DNA of 13,819 nt from Gymnopilus junonius. Lineage: Eukaryota > Basidiomycota > Agaricomycetes > Agaricales > Galerinaceae. A program made the position numbers and the translations under genes. Where the stretch lies: positions 1 through 13,819 of the forward strand of contig JADNYJ010000766.1 of NCBI GenBank assembly GCA_015501075.1, in the 5' to 3' direction. The stretch's first letter is position 1. Each line of letters starts with the position of its first letter. Below the pieces are notes generated by a model, which saw only the letters and a list, made by a program, of their open reading frames with translations, did no database searches and was not told the DNA's origin. Shown in pieces: positions 9,121-13,819 of this stretch.

Positions 9121-9170
9121 AATCAACTTTCTGCACAAGCTTGTTTTTCTGCTCTATGCTACAAACATTT

Positions 9171-9405
9171 ATCCCAACAATTGCTAGAAGAATTGCCCCA
9201 CAATCACCAGAAGAATCGCCCAACAATTGCCCCAACAATCACCAGAAGAATTGCCAGAAGAATCACCCCAATAATCACCCCAACAATCGCCAGAAGAATT
9301 GCCCCAACAATTGCCCCAACAATCGCCTGAAGAATTTCCCCAACAATTGCCCCAACAATTGTCAGAAGAATTGCCCAACAATTGCCAGAAGAGTTGCCAG
9401 GATGG
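9171..9405 (-). repeat. 12-bp subterminal tandem repeats, right
   Basis: Mirror copy of the left 12-bp block, reading CCCCAACAATTG and CCAGAAGAATTG on the plus strand. G/C-run lengths differ by one from the left copy at two places, for example three against four near 9376. Confidence 0.88.
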
Positions 9406-9584
9406 TGTGACATGACAGAAAATATTCATTTTAAACACAGGAAACAGTTGCCAGAAATTCTCTCAAAAGAAACAGTTTTACTCCAGGAAACTCTCCTAAA
9501 AACTGTTTCCTAGGGCCTCCAAGGCTAATAGTTCAACACGCAAAAATTAGCCTTAGAGGCCCCCCAAAAGGGTGTCCTGAAGTG

Positions 9585-9592
9585 CTTGCATC
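9585..9592. repeat. Right 8-bp target-site duplication of the foldback element
   Basis: CTTGCATC immediately after the right terminus, which ends CCTGAAGTG; it is a perfect match to 4469-4476. Eight bases is the usual duplication for hAT, P and Zisupton/KDZ-type DNA transposons (family knowledge). Confidence 0.95.
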
Positions 9593-10118
9593 GCTGCACA
9601 AGACAGCTGATGATAATCCGGGGGAAGGCTGGCTAGAGTTGTTCCAGCAACCTGCGTACTCAGGGCGACAATTTTTGTCACTCACTGACCTCGACGGGGG
9701 TCGACTCGAACCACAGGCCAAACAAGGTGGTCCCTGGCTTCAAGCTGTAGGAGGTGACTTGACCCTCTTTACGAGAGTCACCTGCGCCATCACTAACCAT
9801 GCTCCCATCGGGGAGTATTACTCTCGATTCAACATCCCTGAATCCACCAGTTGCGAGTGCGGCTTCCATACCCAAACTCGCGACCACTTATTCCGGATGT
9901 GTCCCCAGCACGACCGTCATGACTATCCAGTTCATCTGGATCAGCTTGTCTCCTTCTTGAAGGCTAACCCCATGGCATTCGCCTTCAACCGCCCCCTTGG
10001 GGTATCGGATAACTTGGTGGGCAAGGTAGGTGTTGTTCCTGCTGGCTGGATTCGGCGGTTTGGGGTGCGCTCAGAACAGAGTCCTAATACTTGGCGGGCT
10101 TCGGCTTTGCTGGGTTGA
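9593..10118 (+). pseudogene. LINE copy A ORF2, C-terminal part with CCHC-like finger
   Basis: This is the end of ORF2, separated from the rest by the foldback element and open without interruption to TGA at 10116-10118. It contains C-x-C-x8-H-x4-C at 9852-9902 within a context (FNIPESTSCECG, then RDHLFRMCPQH) typical of the terminal finger of Tad/I-type LINE ORF2 proteins, thought to help in template or target binding. The frame joins exactly to 4474-4476 when the insert and one target-site copy are removed. An apparent ATG at 9582 lies inside the transposon end and is not a real start. Confidence 0.82.
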
Positions 10119-10460
10119 GGGTGGGGGTCTGGGTTCTGGAGCTTCAGCGCTATCGACAGACCTTGTAGCCCCCTGCTTCGGCGACCCGAAATGGTCTGCC
10201 TTCAGTGGCTAACACAGTATGCATGCATCCTGGGCTGTTGGGTTTGGCTGGCGGGCCCCCTTCCGGTGCCCTTCCATTACTTTGTTGGACCCCTCCTTTG
10301 GTCGGGGCATCAATGAGAGTACGGGCCCACTGTTTTGTGGTCCTAAGTTGGCCCGCGAGAGCCAGTCTCGCACTAGGCATAGTTTAACAGTAGATTACTT
10401 GGGTGTATGTACATCTGCGACCGGACTGCTTTCGCGCACTGGTATATAAATCTTTGATTT
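10119..10460 (+). other. LINE copy A 3' UTR
   Basis: This non-coding 3' end lies between the ORF2 stop and the poly(A) tail, is GC-rich, and ends TATATAAATCTTTGATTT before the A run. It aligns along its length with 11791-12131 of copy B, which fixes its limits. Short open frames here are not supported as genes. Many differences from copy B are CG against TG or CA. Confidence 0.8.
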
Positions 10461-10478
10461 AAAAAAAAAAAAAAAAAA
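10461..10478 (+). repeat. Poly(A) tail of LINE copy A
   Basis: A run of 18 A directly follows GATTT. It marks the 3' terminus of a poly(A)-type LINE and is followed on the next base by the 5'-truncated end of copy B. Confidence 0.92.
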
Positions 10479-11790
10479 GTAGGTGTTCTGTGGATGGCAG
10501 CCCTCTCAGACACTCACCCGGTGTGCTCCCTTCTAAGCGCACCCTTTTCCAAAGGGGCAAGTCCTCACCCTCGCTCTGCTGCCTTTATGACCACCCACAA
10601 TGCTCTAAGGTGCGGGGTACTGTTATGGACATTGATGACATGCTCCATGTAGTCAGCGAGCCTCTGGAGCCCTTTGCACCAGAGGCCCATCCAGGCGGGT
10701 GATTCCTCGAGTTACATCATGGAATTCACTTTGATACTACTCCAGCGCCCAAGGATAAAGTTGGGCTCAGGCGCGAATGGTTGGACCGCTTCTGGGAAGC
10801 CTCGAAGCGGAACTGTCTACTCTGGTTTGTGTCGGTGATGGGAGTCGCCCCACTGACCGGAACAAGCAGGCTATTGCAGCTTCGCTTGTATTTCGCCAAG
10901 GTATCGAGGTGCATGCATCTCATTATGCAGCTGGGAGTGCTCTGGCAGAGGATGCTGAGCTTTACTCCCTACATACTGCAATTGTCCAGGCTTGTGCCAT
11001 GGAGAATTGTGACTACATTGTTATCATGTCGGACTCCACCAAGGCTTTGGGGAGTCTGCTCGATGCATCCGTGCATTCCGGCCAAGCTCACTCCTTGGCC
11101 ATTATCCATGCCCTTACAGAGTGGTGGGCCAGAGGTCCTGACCGCCACATCTCCCTTCATCATGTCCCATCCTCTTTGAAATGGGGCATACATTACCAGG
11201 CTTATCTCATGGCAACTGAGCTTTCTGTCATGGTGGGGCCTAACACACCACACTCACTTGCCTTGCTGCGCAAAGCAGCCAATGATAATCTGGGGGAAGG
11301 CTGGCTAGAGTTGTTCCAGCAACCCTCATACTCAGGGCGACAATTTCTGTCACTCACCGACCTTGACGGAGGTTGACTCGAACCACGGGCCAAACGAGGT
11401 GGTCCCTGGCTTCAAGCTGCAGGCGGCGACTTGACTCTCTTTACAAGGGTCACTCGTGCCATCACTAACCATGCTCCCATTGGGGAGTACTACTCTCGAT
11501 TCAACATCCCTGAATCCACCAGTTGCGAGTGCGGCTTCCATACCCAAACCCATGACCACCTATTTCGGACGTGTCCCCAGCATGACCATCATGACTATCC
11601 AGTTCGTCTGGATCAGCTTGTATCATTTTTGAAGGCTAATCCTATGGTATTCGCCTTCAACCACCCCCTCGGGTGTCAGATAACTTGGTCGGGCAAGGTA
11701 GGTGTTGTTCCTGTTGGCTGGATTCGTCGGTTTGGGGTGCACTCAGAACAGAGTCCTAATACTTGGCGGGCTTCGGCTTTGCTGGGTTGA
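10479..11790 (+). pseudogene. LINE copy B ORF2 3' part: RNase H and C-terminal finger
   Basis: The first 300 bases are connector sequence with frame breaks. From 10777 a single frame runs to 11790, broken only by TGA at 11374-11376. RNase H residues are present: Asp in VGDGS (about 10837), Glu in AEDAEL (about 10957) and Asp in IMSDSTKAL (about 11032). The fourth motif has the same unusual wording as in copy A (PSSLKWGIHYQAY). The stop is in a GGTTGACTCGAACC context where copy A has GGTCGACTCGAACC, a C-to-T change at a CpG. After the stop the frame continues through C-x-C-x8-H-x4-C at 11524-11574 to TGA at 11788-11790. With no 5' part, the copy cannot mobilise itself. Confidence 0.85.
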
Positions 11791-12131
11791 GGGTGGGGGC
11801 TTTGGCTCTGGAGCTTCGGCGCTATCGACAGACCTTGTAGCCCCCTGCTTCAGCGACCCGAAATGGTCTGCCTTCAGTGGCTAACACAGTATGCGTACAT
11901 CCTGGGCTGTCGGGTTTGGCTGGGGGCCCCCTTCCAGTGCCCTTCCATTACTTTGTTGGACCCCTCCCTTCAGTCGGGGCATCAACGAGAGTACAGGCCC
12001 ACTGTTTGTGGTCCTAAGTTGGCCCACGAGAGCCAGTCTCGCACTAGGCATAGTTTGATGGTAGATTACTTGGGTGTATGTATATCTGCGACCAGACTGC
12101 TTTCGTGCACCAGTATATAAATCCTTGATTT
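11791..12131 (+). other. LINE copy B 3' UTR
   Basis: Aligns end to end with 10119-10460 of copy A and ends TATATAAATCCTTGATTT before the A run. A large share of the differences are transitions at CpG in one copy, for example GCTTCGGCG against GCTTCAGCG. No gene is supported here. Confidence 0.8.
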
Positions 12132-12156
12132 AAAAAAAAAAAAAAGAAAAAAAAAA
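12132..12156 (+). repeat. Poly(A) tail of LINE copy B
   Basis: A-rich run of 25 bases with one G at 12146. It ends the LINE tract; the next bases belong to an antisense gypsy relic. Confidence 0.9.
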
Positions 12157-12368
12157 GGAGGATGCAGAGTCAGAGGTCGGATGCATCAGGAATGTAGATG
12201 CATGATTCATGACAGAGGTAACCATCTGGATCAAGGGACCAGTGTGGTTTTGGTTCCTTCATATGAGCAAGGTAAACCAGGTTGGAGGGTAGCACAGTGA
12301 GGATGTCATGTCAGAGTAGGTCAGAGTCCATGAGGGATACTGTGCAGAGGGTGGGTTCAAAGAGTTGG
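12157..12368 (-). pseudogene. Ty3/gypsy pol fragment, RNase H to integrase junction, antisense relic
   Basis: The minus strand reads, from 12368 downward, QLFEPTLCTVSLMDSDLL, stop, HDILTVLPSNLVYLAHMKEP, then HWSLDPDGYLCHESCIYIPD, ASDL, stop. The W-x-LD-x-DG ... IY-x-PDA-x-DLR pattern is typical of the stretch before the integrase zinc-binding domain in basidiomycete gypsy elements (family knowledge). Both stops are TGA where Arg CGA is expected, and Cys replaces expected Arg in the LCH, SCI and LCI contexts, all fitting loss of CpG. Only one CpG remains in about 210 bases. It is cut on the left by the LINE poly(A) and on the right by the copia LTR. Confidence 0.72.
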
Positions 12369-12432
12369 TGTTAGAGTGACTCTCACATGATATGTTACAT
12401 GTCACAGAGTAGTTACATTGTAGCTAAGTCCT

Positions 12433-12467
12433 CCTGAAGTCCTTAGTTCTTAACTCTGGACTTCAGG
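12433..12467 (+). repeat. 10-bp inverted repeat in the copia LTR
   Basis: CCTGAAGTCC and GGACTTCAGG separated by 15 bases, a perfect stem. It overlaps the first copy of the 24-bp direct repeat. It could form a hairpin in LTR RNA or be a protein-binding palindrome; no function is shown. Confidence 0.8.
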
Positions 12468-12522
12468 TGAGTAGTACATAGTTTCTCCTTGTATTTAGTT
12501 AGTTCTTAACTCTGGACTTCAG
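12443..12522 (+). repeat. 24-bp perfect direct repeat in the copia LTR
   Basis: The unit TTAGTTCTTAACTCTGGACT plus TCAG occurs at 12443-12466 and 12499-12522, with starts 56 bases apart. Repeated motifs in an LTR often are enhancer-like sites (inference). Confidence 0.85.
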
Positions 12523-12533
12523 TCCTTCTAACA

Positions 12534-12545
12534 GGTTATGGGCCC
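12534..12545 (+). promoter_or_regulatory. Primer-binding site, half-tRNA initiator Met type
   Basis: GGTTATGGGCCC follows the LTR directly. It is complementary to GGGCCCAUAACC, the anticodon arm of eukaryotic initiator tRNA-Met, and not to a tRNA 3' end. Drosophila copia uses a 5' half-molecule of initiator tRNA-Met cleaved near the anticodon in the same manner (established). The match may run a few bases further depending on the host's tRNA. Confidence 0.8.
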
Positions 12546-13103
12546 CGGCATCTGAGACTGCAGGAATCAACTTTATTCATTTCCTTTGCACTCTAGCAGA
12601 TTGCCGCTTCGCAACTTCGATACACACACGCATACACGTTCCCGGCCACGCCTACGCAGTTATATGCAGATAGCTACCCGGACAAACGTGCAAACTGCGT
12701 TTCTTCAATTTGACCATTGAGGACTCAATTCAACTTCGCTTCACAACGTGCCCATTCGTTCTCGCACACATTCACAACTTCGCATACTGAGTACTGGTAT
12801 TACCGCTATTCACATTGCCTTGTTTCACATCGTTCCAACTGCTGGTCCTCGAGTTATCATCGAAGATTGTCTTGCATCTCAACTCAGTGAGATCAGCACT
12901 TCGTTCATCTTTGCGCATTTCCTGCCTACGCTCTTGCCGCATTCTTTGCAACGTGGACTATCTGTTACGGGTCACACCCTTGACGTGCCTGCTTCATTGC
13001 ATCCTCATTCGATCACCTCGTCATTCACAATCAACACTTATTCCTATAAAGTGTCAACTCTACTACTTTGCCTTTTCGCCTTTTCAGCCTCATTCTGCCC
13101 ACT
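12546..13103 (+). other. Untranslated leader of the copia element
   Basis: The stretch between primer-binding site and gag contains repeated CACAACTTCG-like pyrimidine/CA-rich sequence. Open frames at 12748-13107 and 12815-13144 overlap each other and the gag start in other phases and lack recognisable domains, so I do not call them. The leader would carry packaging and dimerisation signals, none of which I can identify. Confidence 0.6.
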
Positions 13104-13819
13104 ATGAACACCAACTCCACTCCTACCTTCCACAAACTCTCTGACACCAACTATGGCACCTGGAACGGTGAAATGGAGGCCTGGTTCCGTGCAACTGGCC
13201 TGTGGCGCATAGTGTCTGCTAAGCAAGCTAAGCCCAGAATTTCAACCTCACCCACGACTCAGACCTTGAAAAAGTGGAGATTTGGGAGCAGAAAGCAGAC
13301 AAGGCAGCTGGGATACTGTTCTTGATGGTGGAGGCACCACAGAGGGTGCATTTCAATGGAATCAGGGACGATCCAGTGGCAATGTGGAAGGCTTTGGAGG
13401 ACATCCATTTGCAGAAGAAGCCAGGTTCTAGGTTCAATGCCTATGATGACCTATTCTCCATTCGCAAATTAGAGGAGGAATCACTGCAGGCCCTTCTCAA
13501 TCGAGTTGACACTGCTCTGCAGCAAATTAGAGACCTCAGACGAAGGATTTCACTCTGGAGAAGCTGGATGAGGAGTTGGCTTGCATGGCACTCATTAGGG
13601 CGCTCCCTGATGAATACAGCGCATTTGTGTCATCTCTACTGCTCAAGGACTCCCTCTCCAAGTCTACTCTTCAAGCTGCATTTGTTACAGAGGATATACA
13701 ATGCAAACGACGTGCAAATGATGCTATATCAGTTGGGAGCGCTCTGGCTGCTTCCTCTGACTCTGGGAAGCGTCCCTGTATCTTCTGCAATGACCCAGCA
13801 CATGGAATCAAGGATTGCG
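13104..13819 (+). pseudogene. gag: Copia-type gag, frame-broken, 3' partial
   Basis: ATG at 13104 opens MNTNSTPTFHKLSDTNYGTW, the N-terminal pattern of copia-type Gag (DUF4219/UBN2 families) that forms the virus-like particle of the retrotransposon. Frame 3 leads to about 13232, frame 2 carries the middle (LFLMVEAPQRVHFNGIRDDP, then WKALEDIHLQ) to about 13535, and frame 1 carries LDEELACMALIRALPDEYSA to the end. The knuckle CIFCNDPAHGIKDC (C-x2-C-x4-H-x4-C) lies at 13777-13818. Each frame change is repaired by one added base, at G 13232 and CC 13534-13535, and no stop occurs inside the pieces. The protein continues past the window, probably into pol. Confidence 0.85.

Larger units (their letters stand above)
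4477..9584. mobile_element. 5.1 kb foldback-like DNA transposon with 1.1 kb inverted arms, no recognised transposase
   Basis: The element is 5108 bases long, flanked by perfect 8-bp duplications, with ends reading CACTTCAGGACACCC inward. The outer 1.13 kb on the left (4477-5609) is the reverse complement of 8454-9584, with only a few differences seen by eye, mostly homopolymer length. An inner pair, 6677-6880 and 8252-8453, continues the inverted repeat. The left arm has an extra 1067-base block (5610-6676) that the right arm lacks. The unpaired centre is 6881-8251. The arms carry 12- and 13-bp tandem repeats. I recognise no transposase, so it is probably non-autonomous. The octamer duplication suggests hAT or Zisupton/KDZ mobilisation, but the superfamily is unproven. 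Almost no CpG occurs inside, unlike the LINE it sits in. Confidence 0.88.
8454..9584 (-). repeat. Right long terminal inverted repeat (outer part)
   Basis: This is the reverse complement of 4477-5609, carrying the same blocks in mirror order: 13-bp repeats at about 8600-9120, 12-bp repeats at about 9171-9405, and the non-repetitive end to 9584. The same few CpGs are kept in both arms, showing that the arms shared their history before or by homogenisation after CpG loss. Open frames in it are mirror copies of those in the left arm. Confidence 0.92.
1..10478 (+). mobile_element. LINE copy A (Tad1-like non-LTR retrotransposon), interrupted
   Basis: This non-LTR retrotransposon reads left to right. 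ORF1 has three zinc knuckles; ORF2 has an APE-type endonuclease, a reverse transcriptase, an RNase H and a terminal CCHC-like finger. A 3' UTR and an 18-A tail follow. That domain order and the poly(A) tail fit the Tad1 group of fungal LINEs (family knowledge); the exact clade is inferred. The 5' end lies outside the window. The element is split by a 5.1 kb insertion: its own sequence is 1-4476 and 9593-10478. The reading frame is continuous across the gap once the insert and one target duplication are removed. Coding parts carry many single-base frame breaks and at least one in-frame TGA. Copy B downstream is a paralogue matching from 3697 onward. Confidence 0.9.
10479..12156 (+). mobile_element. 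LINE copy B, 5'-truncated, same family as copy A
   Basis: Starts GTAGGTGTTCTG on the base following copy A's poly(A) tail and aligns with copy A from 3697 to its tail, without the foldback element. It is 1678 bases long, including the 25-base A-rich tail. 5' truncation is the normal outcome of incomplete target-primed reverse transcription. Since it abuts an A run, it probably inserted into copy A's tail, and any target duplication would be hidden in the two A tracts. The copies are similar but clearly distinct: in the RNase H segment roughly nine in ten residues match by eye. Confidence 0.92.
12369..12533 (+). repeat. 5' LTR of the copia element (165 bp)
   Basis: Begins TGTTAGAG and ends TTCTAACA, giving 7-bp perfect inverted ends with TG...CA termini. 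The end is fixed independently because the primer-binding site starts on the next base. It contains a 10-bp hairpin (12433-12442 with 12458-12467) and a 24-bp perfect direct repeat (12443-12466, 12499-12522). An alternative start at TGTTACAT, 12393, matches the 3' end over only 5 bases and is less likely. The second LTR is outside the window, so the start is not confirmed by comparison. Confidence 0.72.
12369..13819 (+). mobile_element. Ty1/copia LTR retrotransposon, 5' part
   Basis: The order is short 5' LTR, primer-binding site, a leader of about 560 bases, then gag with a copia-type N-terminus and a CCHC knuckle at the window edge. Protease, integrase, RT and the 3' LTR would lie downstream. 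The left end is set by TGTTAGA, which is the inverted match of TCTAACA at 12527-12533. It lies flush against the antisense gypsy relic, so the element appears to have inserted into it. Little CpG decay is evident, so it is younger than the gypsy piece. Confidence 0.85.

Noticed and set aside
10205..10449. Short plus-strand frames after the ORF2 stop, in the LINE 3' UTR
   Set aside because: They are not kept in phase in copy B and lie between the stop codon and the poly(A) tail.
12748..13144. Two overlapping plus-strand frames in the copia leader
   Set aside because: There is no recognisable domain, they overlap each other and the gag start in other phases, and the position fits an untranslated leader.

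Overview
The window holds no recognisable host gene. It is a stack of transposable elements, and I read it as repeat-rich DNA of a filamentous fungus, most likely a mushroom-forming basidiomycete (Agaricomycetes). The basis is the style of the LINE proteins (three zinc knuckles in ORF1; endonuclease, reverse transcriptase and RNase H in ORF2, as in Tad1-type fungal LINEs), a Ty1/copia gag and a Ty3/gypsy relic. The assignment is by family resemblance only.

Layout. (1) 1-4476 plus 9593-10478 is one LINE, copy A. It enters the window inside ORF1, runs through the whole of ORF2 and ends in an 18-base poly(A) tail. (2) 4477-9584 is a separate 5.1 kb DNA element inserted into the RNase H to C-terminus part of copy A's ORF2. 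It has nearly identical inverted arms of about 1.13 kb and perfect 8-bp target-site duplications (CTTGCATC). The arms carry 12-bp and 13-bp tandem repeats, the interior is AT-rich and almost free of CpG, and no transposase is recognisable. (3) 10479-12156 is LINE copy B, a 5'-truncated member of the same family. It starts on the base after copy A's tail and ends in its own poly(A). (4) 12157-12368 is an antisense sliver of Ty3/gypsy pol. (5) 12369 to the end is the 5' part of a Ty1/copia retrotransposon: a 165-bp LTR, a primer-binding site matching the anticodon arm of initiator tRNA-Met, a leader, and gag up to its zinc knuckle.

Order of events (inference). The gypsy relic is the oldest layer, since nearly all of its CpGs are lost and its stops are of the CGA-to-TGA type. 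LINE A and LINE B lie against its left edge and the copia LTR against its right edge. The foldback element entered LINE A later. LINE B gives an independent picture of the empty site, so the insertion point and the unbroken LINE reading frame can be checked to the base.

Most promising observation: the 4477-9584 foldback element. Its length, arm structure, mixed-period subterminal repeats, missing right-arm block and CpG desert do not match a standard element I can name. Caution: nearly every frame break I could work out, in unrelated elements, is a single missing base, often in a short homopolymer. Part of the apparent decay may therefore be sequencing or assembly error.
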